A DNA stretch of 64,000 nt from Pseudovibrio exalbescens (GTDB taxonomy: Bacteria > Pseudomonadota > Alphaproteobacteria > Rhizobiales > Stappiaceae): the NCBI RefSeq assembly GCF_028737195.1, contig NZ_JAQZAJ010000001.1, positions 930,001 through 994,000 of the forward strand, given 5' to 3'. Made by a program: the position numbers and the translations under genes. Below are positions 15,673-24,629 of this stretch, one piece after another. Each line of letters opens with the position of its first letter. Positions within the stretch are counted from its first letter, which is position 1. The notes beneath the pieces are model-generated. The model saw only the letters and a program-made list of their open reading frames with translations. It was not told the origin of the DNA and made no database searches.

Positions 15673-16259
15673 GATTTCCCCATAGGCTCCGCCGTGAACT
15701 CATGAGCCCCAGATGGTATCTTTGGGGCCTTGCCGGGCTCCTTGTCGGGGGGATAATTCATATCCTCATCGTGCTGTCCGTCCCCACTCAAGTGCCGTTC
15801 AACATCTTCGACAAGGTGGCACGGTTCGGTCCTGACCGTCAGTTCCACATGCTTCCTCCCGTACTGCCGCGTACGGAACCTCTGGTGGATCTGGATCCAG
15901 CTATGCGTCATGCAATTTGCCGCTACCAGCTGGATGAAGGACCGATCCTGGTGCGGGCCGAAGTTTCCTCTCCGTTTTGGTCCGTCGCGTTGTTCAACCG
16001 CGAAGGCCAGACCATCTACAGCCTGAATGATCGTACCGCCGACAAAGGGGAAATCTCCATGCTGGTGATCACACAGCAGCAGCTTGCGATCTTGCGTGAG
16101 AACCCACCCGCAGATCTGGAAGAGATGATCATCATCGAGACGGAAGAGGTGGACGGGTTCGCTCTTCTGCGCGCATTTGTGCCAAGCGCAGCCTATGAGC
16201 CTCAGGTGCTTGATGGGTTGGAGCGGGCCGAGTGCACCTCCCGGATCAATCAGATTTGA
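15669..16259 (+). CDS. DUF1254-family membrane-anchored protein
   Basis: A 196-residue partner of the DUF1214 protein. A membrane segment lies at about residues 18-40 (YLWGLAGLLVGGIIHILIVLSV). The periplasmic part has the family blocks DPAMRHAICRYQLDEGPI, FWSVALFNREGQTIYSLNDR and LRAFVPS. ATG 15669 was chosen because it forms ATGA with the upstream stop; a TTG two codons earlier is the alternative. DUF1254 and DUF1214 are usually separate or fused halves of one unit; here they follow each other as split genes behind a PBP. Confidence 0.82.
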   Translation: MRFPHRLRRELMSPRWYLWGLAGLLVGGIIHILIVLSVPTQVPFNIFDKVARFGPDRQFHMLPPVLPRTEPLVDLDPAMRHAICRYQLDEGPILVRAEVSSPFWSVALFNREGQTIYSLNDRTADKGEISMLVITQQQLAILRENPPADLEEMIIIETEEVDGFALLRAFVPSAAYEPQVLDGLERAECTSRINQI

Positions 16260-16321
16260 GGATGCCGCTCAGGTCCAACCTTCTCAAAAGGATGGCCTTC
16301 GTTTCCGATAAAAGGGAATAA

Positions 16322-17188
16322 TTATTTTTGCGGCGGTGGCGATTCCTGCCCCCAGCCCTGAAGCACGCGAGATCGCAGCGGCTCTTTGGACCGGCGGTCT
16401 TGAACCTCTTGCAAGCCGCAGCTGTTGAAGAGCAGCAGATATTCTTCGGTCAGGCGGTCATAGGCTTGATTGGCGTCCCACACCTTGTCTTGAGATGGGG
16501 TTTCCAGTTCCAAGGTGTTTTTCGCAATCCGATAGGCCTTCAGGCGAACGGTTGCCATGCCCAGCACCCAGCGCGTTACATCGTCATTCTCTTCAATTCG
16601 GGCGTAAACGCCTGCAATTTCGGCGGAAGTCGGCCCTGTACGGCGCTCCAGTGCTTGACGACGCTCGCGATCTGCCAGCGCTACACGGCGTGCCACTTCG
16701 CAGTAAGGGGCAATCAACGAACGGTCGCTGTTCATATCACTTATGATACGGGAATACCTTGTTTCGCTGGAGCGATACGTCTCCGAGCGCAGAACATCAT
16801 AATATTTCTGCGGATCAATCCAGAGATACTTTTCAGGAAGGATACCGGTTCGGCGCAACTCAGTTGCTGTAATGCCGATCCAGTCCTGACTGCTGGGAGG
16901 CGCGATGAGCGCCCACGCGCGGTTGCGCATTTCTTCTTCGTCATCAGTCAGGTTGAAGATGGAGACATTCTGCTTGGTGGTGTAGCGAAGGGCTTGCCCA
17001 GCCTCGGGCAGGAGCGTGTCGTTCACGACCGATGGCGTGGCTCGGCCAAAGTCCCCGGTTGGACGTGTGCATGAGGCAACCATAACTCCGCAAAGCAGAA
17101 CAGTGCTTACACACAAAACACTTCTTGGCATGAAATGCCGAAAGTTCATTCCAGTAGTTTGAGCCGTCAATGCTCGCTTTGAAACCAT
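16322..17188 (-). CDS. Hypothetical lipoprotein
   Basis: A protein of 288 residues, or 275 if it starts at the ATG at 17149. It has a lipoprotein signal ending LLCGVMVASC, then a linker and a mostly helical domain (EEEMRNRAWALIAPPSSQDW; CEVARRVALADRERRQALERR; AYRIAKNTLELETPS). I do not recognise a named family, but the layout fits an outer-membrane lipoprotein. It is convergent with the PBP operon and parallel to the small gene at 17222. A proline-rich tail ends PPPQK. Confidence 0.7.
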   Translation of the reverse strand: MVSKRALTAQTTGMNFRHFMPRSVLCVSTVLLCGVMVASCTRPTGDFGRATPSVVNDTLLPEAGQALRYTTKQNVSIFNLTDDEEEMRNRAWALIAPPSSQDWIGITATELRRTGILPEKYLWIDPQKYYDVLRSETYRSSETRYSRIISDMNSDRSLIAPYCEVARRVALADRERRQALERRTGPTSAEIAGVYARIEENDDVTRWVLGMATVRLKAYRIAKNTLELETPSQDKVWDANQAYDRLTEEYLLLFNSCGLQEVQDRRSKEPLRSRVLQGWGQESPPPQK

Positions 17189-17221
17189 AGGTTCAGGCCT
17201 GCCCGCTCGGGGTACAGGCCC

Positions 17222-17437
17222 TCAAAGATCTTCATGATCCTGCTTATGAACCGCTGCACCCTCTGTAATTTGAGGGATGGTCCCGATTCTTGATCTCAAA
17301 TCAAGCCCCCACCGTTCCTGACGCACACCAGTGAACAGGTGAATCTGTGCCGGCCCACTTGGTTTGGCTTTCGCCTGCCGTTCACAGTACCGACGGTTTT
17401 TCGCCCTTGCGGCGTAAAAGTCATACACAGTGCCCAT
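17222..17437 (-). CDS. Small hypothetical protein
   Basis: A 71-residue basic protein starting MGTVYDFYAARAKNRRYCER. The internal ATG at 17437 is preferred to one eight codons upstream because the protein pattern begins there and GGAA stands before it. There is no signal peptide or membrane segment. Unrecognised family; similar MG.V..F.A small proteins occur near lipoprotein genes in related bacteria, but I cannot assign a role. It shares the 17438-17628 gap as promoter region with the divergent DUF2336 gene. Confidence 0.5.
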   Translation of the reverse strand: MGTVYDFYAARAKNRRYCERQAKAKPSGPAQIHLFTGVRQERWGLDLRSRIGTIPQITEGAAVHKQDHEDL

Positions 17438-17628
17438 GTGAGTTCCCTTCCCTACTCGCAAAACACGTGACGCTTCTCCAACGACATTTCTGTTTCAGGT
17501 CGATTAAAAGCTCATCAGAGTTAATCGCCTATAAATTATTTACCCCTACTTTTATCAGGGTGTTTTGTGCCGAGGCTATACGCGTTGCCTCTGATATTTT
17601 TGATACTGAGTACTGCGTAGATCAGATC

Positions 17629-18702
17629 ATGAAAGCGAAAAGCTCTCGTCGCTCGACGGAAACTCTAAAGCCGCGAAACCTCTCTGGGGTCCTGCTTGAT
17701 GCTACTGAGGCTTTTGTCTCCAGCCAGCGCAGTGATCCCTCCGAAAAGAGAATGTTCCGCGAGCTCGCCCGCGAATACCTGCCGTACGCGGATATTTCAT
17801 CCCGGTATCAGGTCGCTCAACTACTGGCCAACTCTACCAAGGCGCCAGCAGAGCTTCTTGAATCTCTTGGCCGAGATGCAGACCCGGATGTCAGCGGACT
17901 GACGCTCCAACATGCCGATGGGCTATCAGAAGCGTATCTTCTTGCCGCTGTCGAGAACGGGCCACAGCACCGGCGCGATGCCATATCCAAACGGGTTGAT
18001 CTACCAAAATCCGTTCTTGCTGCATTGCTATCACGAGAGGCTGACGCGACGCTGACCAGCTTCAAAGAACAGTCACCAAGCCTTTCAGCAAATACGCGCT
18101 GCACACATACTGCACAGCAGATACACACTTCCGGAATTAAGTCGTTTCTCTCTCTGCCCCCTGTACATCGCCTGTCCATCTTACAGAAATATGAAGCTCA
18201 GGCGCGAGAAGCAGAGATTTTCAACCCACACGGTGCCATTACCACTGGCAGATTGGCCAATTGCAATCAGCATGAGCTGGCCATGACTGTAATCACCGGC
18301 AAAGAGGGTGGTATTGAAGCGCTCCTGCGAGAGTACACCTCTCTGCCCTCTTCCGACATAACCGAGATGCTGGAGGACAAATCCGGCCATTGTCTCCTGA
18401 TTGTTCTCAAGTCACTTGGGTTTGAGAAAAAGTACTGTGGCTGGATATTGCTGCACCATCTGGGCACAGAGCTGAAGCTGGAAACGCTTCGGGAGCTGCT
18501 TGCGCACTACAATGGGTTTTGCGAGCACGCTGCCCACCTGATCTTGGAAAGCTGGGCAAATGGTGCCGAACAAAAGTCCATTCGGCACTTTGCCATGTAC
18601 ATGGACACCCCAGGGGTACGCGAGCGGGCTCTCAATCGCTTGCGCAAAGCACGTCAACAGTCGGGTACGACCTCAGCACCGAAGATGAGTGCGCTAAACT
18701 AA
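17629..18702 (+). CDS. DUF2336-family protein
   Basis: A 357-residue DUF2336 protein, a family largely confined to Alphaproteobacteria. Helical repeats resembling HEAT/armadillo units are visible: MFRELAREYLPYADISSRYQ, VAQLLANSTKAPAELLESLG, then DPDVSGLTLQHADGLSEAYL and DAISKRVDLPKSVLAALLSR. ATG 17629 (MKAKSSRRS) is chosen; the open frame reaches back to 17347 but that part has no coding character. Function unknown; probably a protein-interaction scaffold. A GC-rich hairpin follows the stop. Confidence 0.82.
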   Translation: MKAKSSRRSTETLKPRNLSGVLLDATEAFVSSQRSDPSEKRMFRELAREYLPYADISSRYQVAQLLANSTKAPAELLESLGRDADPDVSGLTLQHADGLSEAYLLAAVENGPQHRRDAISKRVDLPKSVLAALLSREADATLTSFKEQSPSLSANTRCTHTAQQIHTSGIKSFLSLPPVHRLSILQKYEAQAREAEIFNPHGAITTGRLANCNQHELAMTVITGKEGGIEALLREYTSLPSSDITEMLEDKSGHCLLIVLKSLGFEKKYCGWILLHHLGTELKLETLRELLAHYNGFCEHAAHLILESWANGAEQKSIRHFAMYMDTPGVRERALNRLRKARQQSGTTSAPKMSALN

Positions 18703-18733
18703 GTTACTGACATTCCTGAGATAACAGGGAGGC

Positions 18734-18778
18734 CACGCGGCGGAAGAGTTCACCTTGCAAGGTGTCTCCCGCCGCGTG
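18734..18778. terminator. Long GC-rich hairpin between convergent genes
   Basis: CACGCGGCGG (18734-18743) pairs with CCGCCGCGTG (18769-18778), with a second palindrome CACCTTGCAAGGTG (18751-18764) inside. It lies between two stop codons facing each other (18702 and 18785), where a shared terminator is expected, but there is no T run on either side, so termination would depend on the hairpin or on Rho. Confidence 0.5.
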
Positions 18779-18784
18779 AGCTGA

Positions 18785-19135
18785 TCAGATGCCCCCATCC
18801 TTGGCGATCTCAAGAAAATGGCGACCTTCTTTGTCTTCCACTTCAACCTGCCAGAAGTCATCATCCATGCGTGCTTCCTTTTCGAGGCGCGTGATGATCT
18901 CGAAACGGTCCACGCCGCTCAGGAGCTGTTCAAACTCTCGATCGAGCGGCTTTTCTTCGGCGAAAAAGCTCTGTGGTGCAGGGCCAAACAGATCGTAGGT
19001 GCCATCAAGGCGGTCAATGGAGACGAAGATCGCGCCAGCCTCCGTTGCACCGCGCTTCAAGATGCCAGCGAAGGCACCAGCAGCAAAGCACTTCCGGATG
19101 TAAGCAGTGACCCAGAACTCAGAGGTTACGCGCAT
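18785..19135 (-). CDS. DUF1491-family protein
   Basis: A 116-residue DUF1491 protein. The family opening is MRVTSEFWVTAYIRKCFAAG, followed by ILKRGATEAGAIFVSIDRLD and TYDLFGPAPQSFF; the C-terminus has the LEKEARMDDDFWQVEVED block. It is a cytoplasmic alphaproteobacterial protein of unknown role and of the usual length. It follows the peptidoglycan-binding gene by 33 bases on the same strand and is probably co-transcribed with it. Confidence 0.88.
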   Translation of the reverse strand: MRVTSEFWVTAYIRKCFAAGAFAGILKRGATEAGAIFVSIDRLDGTYDLFGPAPQSFFAEEKPLDREFEQLLSGVDRFEIITRLEKEARMDDDFWQVEVEDKEGRHFLEIAKDGGI

Positions 19136-19168
19136 GAGGATACCCAGGTCTGCTGACCGCCATCCAGA

Positions 19169-19924
19169 CTAAAGGATCTGGATGCCACTGATCTTTTCCA
19201 ACTCTCGGACAAGTGACTCGCGGAGCTGGCCCGTCACCTCAAGCCCACGGTCCTTTTCAAACTGCTTTACAGCTGCAGTGGTTTGGCCGCCCACAACACC
19301 ATCAACCGTCAGCGGACCATAGCCCAGATCGGCAAGAACCTGCTGTACGGCCTGCACCTTGTTCGTGCTTGCGGAAATCTGATCGGCAGTCAATCTGCCA
19401 GATTGGGAAATGCCTGGCGCAGTGCGTGGCTTGGGAATGCTTGCGGTCTGCACACCCAACGGTCCGCTGTCCATCGTCAAGCGTGCAAGCAGCCGAGAAT
19501 TAACAGTGCCGGTCTCTGGGAGGCCTCTTGCTCTTTCATAGGCAAGCACCGCGCGCTTGGTCGCAGGTCCCTCAAGGCCGTCTACAGTGCCGGGATAGAC
19601 CTTCAAACGGCGCAGTTCCCGCTGTACATCCTTCACCAGAGCCAGTTGCTCCAGCACCTGCGGATCTACCGCGGTCGCAACCGAACTTTCAGAGAGAACA
19701 GCCCGGGTAGCAAAAAGGGGCGCAGGATGCTGCCCTTCCTGAAAGATGAGCGCATTTCCTACGATCAAACAACCGGTTATACCCATCAAGATCGCCGTGG
19801 TCGTGACAAACGACCGGCTCGCCGGTTGGCGCCCTACGTCCTGTTCCGTTCCCAAGGAGTATTCGTAGTGTGCGTCCAACTCCTCGTGATCATCATGGGT
19901 GCGTGCTGGCCTTCTACGCGCCAT
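19169..19924 (-). CDS. Membrane-anchored protein with two peptidoglycan-binding domains
   Basis: A 251-residue protein with a charged cytoplasmic N-terminus, one membrane segment (about 41-61, TTAILMGITGCLIVGNALIF) and a periplasmic part with two PG_binding_1 domains. The first is QRELRRLKVYPGTVDGLEGP with TKRAVLAYERARGL. The second is VQQVLADLGYGPLTVDGVVG with TTAAVKQFEKDRGL. It should anchor to the wall from the inner membrane. It lies 16 bases downstream of the histidine kinase gene, suggesting one transcript with it and DUF1491. Confidence 0.85.
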   Translation of the reverse strand: MARRRPARTHDDHEELDAHYEYSLGTEQDVGRQPASRSFVTTTAILMGITGCLIVGNALIFQEGQHPAPLFATRAVLSESSVATAVDPQVLEQLALVKDVQRELRRLKVYPGTVDGLEGPATKRAVLAYERARGLPETGTVNSRLLARLTMDSGPLGVQTASIPKPRTAPGISQSGRLTADQISASTNKVQAVQQVLADLGYGPLTVDGVVGGQTTAAVKQFEKDRGLEVTGQLRESLVRELEKISGIQIL

Positions 19925-19940
19925 TTACTCAATACTCCAC

Positions 19941-21716
19941 TCACGCGACACATTTCTCCGGCAATTCTACTGTCTCGTGGGAGGGATCACACTCCATAGC
20001 CTCATGGGTGACAGGAAGACGGACCACTACACAGGTACCCTGCCCCTTGCGACTATTGATTTGGAACTGCCCCCCTTGGCGCTCCGTCAACTGTTTGGCC
20101 AGCGCCAAGCCGAGTCCATTGCCTTTATTTGGAACGAGCCTAGCGGACTTAGCCTGAACAAATGGTTCACAGACGTGTGGAAGGTCTTCTTCGTCGATGC
20201 CAATACCCGTATCCGACACCTGAATACTAACCAGATCGGGCGAGCGTGTGGCAGAAACCGTTACGGCACCACCCTTTCTGGTAAATTTGACGGCATTTGA
20301 AAGCAAGTTTGTGAGAATCTGTTGAACAGCTGTGGGATCAGCCAACACAGCCCCAAGGTCAGCTGCGAGATCGAGGTTCAGATCGATTCCCCCCTCCTGC
20401 GCAGTCGGACGCAGCAGCGAGACACACTGATCGAGGCAAGCTTCCAGCTCGAACTCCGAGAGTTCAATGGCAAGCTCCCCTGCTTCCAAATGGGCCAGAT
20501 CAAGTATGTGATCGGTGACAGTGGCCATGTGGCGACCTGTCGACCCGATCAGTTCCAGATACTCACGCTGAGTGTTCTCCGGAATGCGGTAGTTGTTGGC
20601 GTTCAATAGAAGCTCGGAGAAGCCCACAATGGCGTTGAGCGGCGTCTTGATTTCATGACAGGCGAGCGCCACTCCATTGTTGCGCAAGGCAAGCTGATCT
20701 TTGAGGGTGTCAATCTGCCTGTCGAGCTCCACCCGGTGGCGGTGCTCAAAGGTGACATCAACGAAATACGCTTTCTGGCTGGCATGGTAGGCTGCGGGCC
20801 AAACGCCTTCAGCGCGGCTGAACTCCACCAGATAGTAGCGCGTTTCGCCGTGATCACTTTCGGTTCTTACGCGCACTTGTTGAGGGGTGCCGGTTGCGCA
20901 GTTTTCTGTTTGCGCCTTCAAAAAGAGATGCCGGTCATCGGAATGCAGGCGCTGAAACAGACCACGTGCGGTGACCATTCCCCCGCCCCAATGAAGCACC
21001 CTTGAAAAGGCATTGGACGTGTACCGAATTTCACCCTCTGCAGAGAAAAGGCAGAATGCCTCTCTGGTTTTTTGCAGGTGAAGGTTCTCTGTCGCAGCCT
21101 GTGTTTCCAGCTCTGTGCGGAAATGGCGATGTGCCCACGCCATGCGCAGACCGATGAGAAGCCCTTGCGCAAAAACCAAGAGCTGCCACCCGCCCTGATC
21201 CAGGCTGGTCGCAGGTGCGCCGAGGAGTTTGGAGGCAACGACGCCGGAAAAGGCAATTGCAGACACACAACCAACAGCAACAGACCCGGTGCGATCGCGG
21301 CGCAGGACCGGCTCCATGAAGCCCGCAGCAGCGATCAGCGCAGCACTGAGAAGAGAGATACCCGCAACCCAAGCTCCTATAAGAATCGCTAGGGCCGATA
21401 TCACGGCAACAGAAATCTGCGCTAGTCTCTCAGCTCCGCTCCGAGAGACGACAACCAATATACCCAGATGGCATAATAACCAGCCGACACAAATCCAAAG
21501 CGCAGGCGTTATCTGCGTTGCCATCAACACAAGTAATGGGAAAGAAGCAAGGGCCACGAAGCCAGCAGCAAGACATGACCCCACCCAAGCACGATGACGA
21601 ACGAGGCGCCACTGACTGGTTAAGGCGCTTGGGTGCAAAAGACCATCTAAGCAACTGATAATCAACGAAGAACCCTGCGGTTTACTCAATACACTAACCT
21701 GCCGCAGATACACCAC
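19941..21716 (-). CDS. Membrane-bound PAS sensor histidine kinase
   Basis: A 591-residue sensor kinase. The N-terminal third holds about five or six membrane segments (residues 45-195). A PAS-like domain follows (EAFCLFSAEGEIRYTSNAFS). Then comes the HisKA domain with the phosphorylated His in CHEIKTPLNAIVGFS, and the ATPase domain with N-box LTNLLSNAVKFT, DTGIGID and GNGLGLALAKQL. No receiver domain is attached and no response regulator is adjacent, so the partner must be elsewhere. The ligand is unknown. Likely first gene of a transcript continuing into the peptidoglycan-binding gene. Confidence 0.92.
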   Translation of the reverse strand: MVYLRQVSVLSKPQGSSLIISCLDGLLHPSALTSQWRLVRHRAWVGSCLAAGFVALASFPLLVLMATQITPALWICVGWLLCHLGILVVVSRSGAERLAQISVAVISALAILIGAWVAGISLLSAALIAAAGFMEPVLRRDRTGSVAVGCVSAIAFSGVVASKLLGAPATSLDQGGWQLLVFAQGLLIGLRMAWAHRHFRTELETQAATENLHLQKTREAFCLFSAEGEIRYTSNAFSRVLHWGGGMVTARGLFQRLHSDDRHLFLKAQTENCATGTPQQVRVRTESDHGETRYYLVEFSRAEGVWPAAYHASQKAYFVDVTFEHRHRVELDRQIDTLKDQLALRNNGVALACHEIKTPLNAIVGFSELLLNANNYRIPENTQREYLELIGSTGRHMATVTDHILDLAHLEAGELAIELSEFELEACLDQCVSLLRPTAQEGGIDLNLDLAADLGAVLADPTAVQQILTNLLSNAVKFTRKGGAVTVSATRSPDLVSIQVSDTGIGIDEEDLPHVCEPFVQAKSARLVPNKGNGLGLALAKQLTERQGGQFQINSRKGQGTCVVVRLPVTHEAMECDPSHETVELPEKCVA

Positions 21717-22013
21717 GACTCCCCCGGCCCTTAAGCCTTCATCAGTTAAACCGTTGCCCTTTAAGGAAGGCTAAAACCCCATTCGCAAAGCAAGACGTTC
21801 ACATTAACGCTTGTTTATCCAACAGGCATAACTGGAGCTTGGCAGGCTTAAGTAAAAGTTTAGTCAATTTTGTTTAGGTTTTATCGTGGATTTAATTCAA
21901 ATCCATCAGGCCTCCTAAACGCGATTTTGGGAGCCTATCGATAACAATTTGATCCAAAAGGCGTTGCGCGTATTAAGCGCATGTTTAAGCCTGTCACGTG
22001 CTCGGGTTTGGTT

Positions 22014-22610
22014 ATGTTCTCATTGCTGCGAAAGGTGTTCTGGCTGTCGCTGCTGCTTCTGTTGCTTCCCATTGGCTTGGGCAGCAACGAAGATGCGCCG
22101 TCTATTGGCTTCGTACAGGCCATTAACGCTGCGCAAACCACGTTCAGTGACCTTTCCGGTTTTTGCGACCGCAACCCCGACACCTGCGAAACAGGCAGCT
22201 CCGTGGTCACCCTCGTAGGGCTCAAAGCAAAACAAGCCGCCCGCCTTGCCTATCAGTACCTGAATGAGGATGATGTTGAAGCGCTTGATGGCGCGCTTTC
22301 TGGTGACGAGAACACCATACTCTCCGAGAACGCACCGAGTTTGGACAGCGAGCTTGTGGTCAACACTCCTGATAGCGGTCAACCTGACACAGCACAGAGC
22401 GGCACACTAACCTCTGAAGACCTTGAGATACCTTGGAGGCTTGCCAAGGCAGCCGTTGAAGCAGGCGCACTTGACGAACTCAAGCAAAACGCTCAAGAGC
22501 GCGCTGGCGCGCTTTTGGCTGACCCCATCGACATCGAGGGCTCAGGCGTAACCACGACAGGTTCGGTTGAAACCGCCATCCCGCTTCCTCGATCAAAGCC
22601 AACCAATTAA
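22014..22610 (+). CDS. DUF5330-family secreted protein
   Basis: A 198-residue protein with an N-terminal hydrophobic signal (FWLSLLLLLLPIGL), then the DUF5330 pattern around FVQAINAAQTTFSDLSGFCD and CETGSSVVTLVGLKAKQAAR. The second half is acidic and low in complexity. ATG 22014 was preferred because it places the signal segment at the very start; ATG 21981 is an alternative. Function unknown; often found near sufE in Rhizobiales, as here. Confidence 0.8.
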   Translation: MFSLLRKVFWLSLLLLLLPIGLGSNEDAPSIGFVQAINAAQTTFSDLSGFCDRNPDTCETGSSVVTLVGLKAKQAARLAYQYLNEDDVEALDGALSGDENTILSENAPSLDSELVVNTPDSGQPDTAQSGTLTSEDLEIPWRLAKAAVEAGALDELKQNAQERAGALLADPIDIEGSGVTTTGSVETAIPLPRSKPTN

Positions 22611-22652
22611 ACTTGCGAGGCCATTCATGAGCCTCCAACGGCGCCCGTGCGG

Positions 22653-22680
22653 TTGACACGACATTATTCATTGCTATCTG
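22653..22680 (+). promoter_or_regulatory. Putative promoter of sufE
   Basis: TTGACA at 22653-22658 is followed after 16 bases by TATCTG (22675-22680), in an A/T-rich stretch between the DUF5330 stop and sufE. It would start transcription about 75 bases ahead of the sufE ATG. Confidence 0.45.
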
Positions 22681-22763
22681 CGTGGATGAGGGCCTGTGTG
22701 GTTGCCCCGCATCAGGGAAGCTACTAGAAAGGCCACACAGTTTTGCAAATTGAGTGGATGGTC

Positions 22764-23195
22764 ATGGCAAGTTCAATCGAAGAAATTCTGGATGGGTTCG
22801 AGTTCCTGGACGATTGGGAAGACCGCTACAGATACGTGATCGAGCTTGGCCGTGAACTTGAACCCCTCTCTGATGAAGAGCGCAACGAAGCCAATAAGGT
22901 GCAAGGGTGCGTGTCGCAGGTTTGGCTGGCAAAGAGCCTTGATACGGGAGCCGATGGCAAACCGCTTTTGAAGTACAAAGGCGATAGCGACGCGCACATC
23001 GTCCGAGGTCTCGTCGCCATCGTTCTTGCTCAATATTCAGGCCGCCCCGCTGAGTTCATCGCCAAAGATGACATTGATCAGGTGTTCGACAGGATTGGCC
23101 TTCAGGAGCATCTCACACCACAGCGCTCCAATGGGCTGCGGTCCATGGTTCAACGCATCAAGGAAGATGCAAGACTTGCGCTTTCTGCTGCTTGA
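22764..23195 (+). CDS. sufE: SufE-family cysteine desulfuration protein
   Basis: A 143-residue SufE protein, which accepts sulfur from the SufS/cysteine desulfurase and passes it to Fe-S cluster assembly. Family features are LDDWEDRYRYVIELG, the sulfur-accepting cysteine in NKVQGCVSQVWL (about residue 52), and LTPQRSNGLRSMVQRIKEDA at the C-terminus. ATG 22764 (MASSIEEIL) starts the family domain. Its stop codon abuts the stop of the convergent DUF6456 gene with no spacing. Confidence 0.93.
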   Translation: MASSIEEILDGFEFLDDWEDRYRYVIELGRELEPLSDEERNEANKVQGCVSQVWLAKSLDTGADGKPLLKYKGDSDAHIVRGLVAIVLAQYSGRPAEFIAKDDIDQVFDRIGLQEHLTPQRSNGLRSMVQRIKEDARLALSAA

Positions 23196-23921
23196 TCACA
23201 AGCATACCTCTGCCTTGTCCCCGTCCTGCCAGCTTCGTGAGGTTCGTTGAGCCTTGCTCGCGGTTGCAAGCTGGTAGTGGCGCGCCAAACTGGACAGCCC
23301 CAAACCAAGCACAATACGCGCAGTTCTCGCGGGCCATTGGCGTTCAAATTCAACCTGCCGAAGCCCCTTCATAAAGCAGCAGACATCAACTACGACACTT
23401 GAAAGCTCCGGCCCCATGGCCTCAATGGCAGCATGGGTACGGCGGCGCGCATTCAACGCTCCCTCTGTCATTTCCTTCTGCCCTCCCTTGGCTCCATCGA
23501 TGTGCACAGTACGCCAGTTGCTTTTCAGCGATGAGGTCACCTGCCCAAATGCGTAATCTGCGCTGAACTTTTCTGCGGCAACCAACTGCACTTTGGAGAT
23601 GAACGCCTTGCCATCCTTTGCCTTTCGGCTTGCGAGCCAAGCCAATGGGCTTTCATCAAGCGCGCTGTCCTTGCTGATGGCCATGCCGCTTTTGGCGGCT
23701 GTAACAGATGCTTCTAGCCCTCCCTCACAGAGCCCCCGCTTCAGAAAGCGCCGACCGTCCGGTGTGGTGAAAAGGCGTTGTTCCAATTGAACAACGAACT
23801 TCTCTGCCAGAGCTTTCTCAAGTGCCTTCGCGAAGCATTTCTGCGCCTCTCCATGGCACAACCCGTTTTTCCCTGAGGCCACTCGAAGAAGCCGAAGCAG
23901 ATCATTGCGTAGGTTTGACAT
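23196..23921 (-). CDS. DUF6456-domain protein
   Basis: A 241-residue protein with the DUF6456 C-terminal domain: LARRTHAAIEAMG-like RRTHAAIEAMGPELSSVVVD, VCCFMKGLRQVEFERQWPAR and ARIVLGLGLSSLARHYQL. The N-terminal half resembles a winged-helix reader (GLCHGEAQKCF to DGRRFLKRGL). ATG 23921 lies five bases after the stop of the DnaA-domain gene. The role is unknown; a DNA-related or regulatory function is suggested by the partner (inference). It meets sufE tail to tail without a terminator between. Confidence 0.82.
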   Translation of the reverse strand: MSNLRNDLLRLLRVASGKNGLCHGEAQKCFAKALEKALAEKFVVQLEQRLFTTPDGRRFLKRGLCEGGLEASVTAAKSGMAISKDSALDESPLAWLASRKAKDGKAFISKVQLVAAEKFSADYAFGQVTSSLKSNWRTVHIDGAKGGQKEMTEGALNARRRTHAAIEAMGPELSSVVVDVCCFMKGLRQVEFERQWPARTARIVLGLGLSSLARHYQLATASKAQRTSRSWQDGDKAEVCL

Positions 23922-23926
23922 GGCCT

Positions 23927-24373
23927 TTACCCTAGCGCTCTCAAATTCTCGGGCTCTGCATACAAAACATCTCGAAGCGCGCACTGCCCTGCGACCGCCC
24001 GCTGAATGAAGCGTTCCAACTCGCAGATTTGGCGATCAAAGTTCACGTTGTCCCGCAGATCTTCCACCACACGGCAGGCATGAGCTGCGGTGGTACGGTC
24101 CCTTCCAAACACACCTCCCGCTTTCGCCAGAGTAAAACCGAGAGCAACATGAAGTAGATACATGGAGACTTGGCGCGCCAAGGCGACCCGTGCTACGCCC
24201 CGCGTCGCGCTTTGTATCGTGTCGGGCGGAAGCCCGAAAGCCAGCGCAACCCGCGCCGTGACAAGTCGCTCCATGGCCTCAATGGCATGATGTTCCTCTA
24301 CCGCAATTGAAGAGATTGGAACCTGAGAATCTTTGGTGTTGTAGTTATGCTCCCGCGACTGCGTTTTGAACAT
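23927..24373 (-). CDS. Small DnaA domain IV-like DNA-binding protein
   Basis: A 148-residue protein whose centre is a DnaA C-terminal DNA-binding domain: RGVARVALARQVSMYLLHVA, then FTLAKAGGVFGRDRTTAAHACRVVED, which parallels the DnaA signature around GRDHTTV. It lacks the AAA+ ATPase, so it could recognise DnaA-box-like DNA without initiating replication. It precedes DUF6456 by five bases, forming a two-gene unit that recurs in Rhizobiales. Confidence 0.82.
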   Translation of the reverse strand: MFKTQSREHNYNTKDSQVPISSIAVEEHHAIEAMERLVTARVALAFGLPPDTIQSATRGVARVALARQVSMYLLHVALGFTLAKAGGVFGRDRTTAAHACRVVEDLRDNVNFDRQICELERFIQRAVAGQCALRDVLYAEPENLRALG

Positions 24374-24629
24374 GGTTACACCTCGCCTGCAAAAGGATGA
24401 AATACTTCATGTATTTTTCGATGATTTGCTGGTTCGGCAGGCAGGGGGATAAGTATCTGCGCCCGATATCTCTATAAGGAAGCGCCACTCATTACATGAG
24501 TAATTATTCCCCAGAACTCAAATGGACCTAGCATTAAGCAAGAACCACTCATCTAAACAGCCAGATCTTCTAGAATCAAAGTGGCATTCTTCAACCCTAA
24601 ACAATCGGCAGAGAGGATAAGTATTTTTG

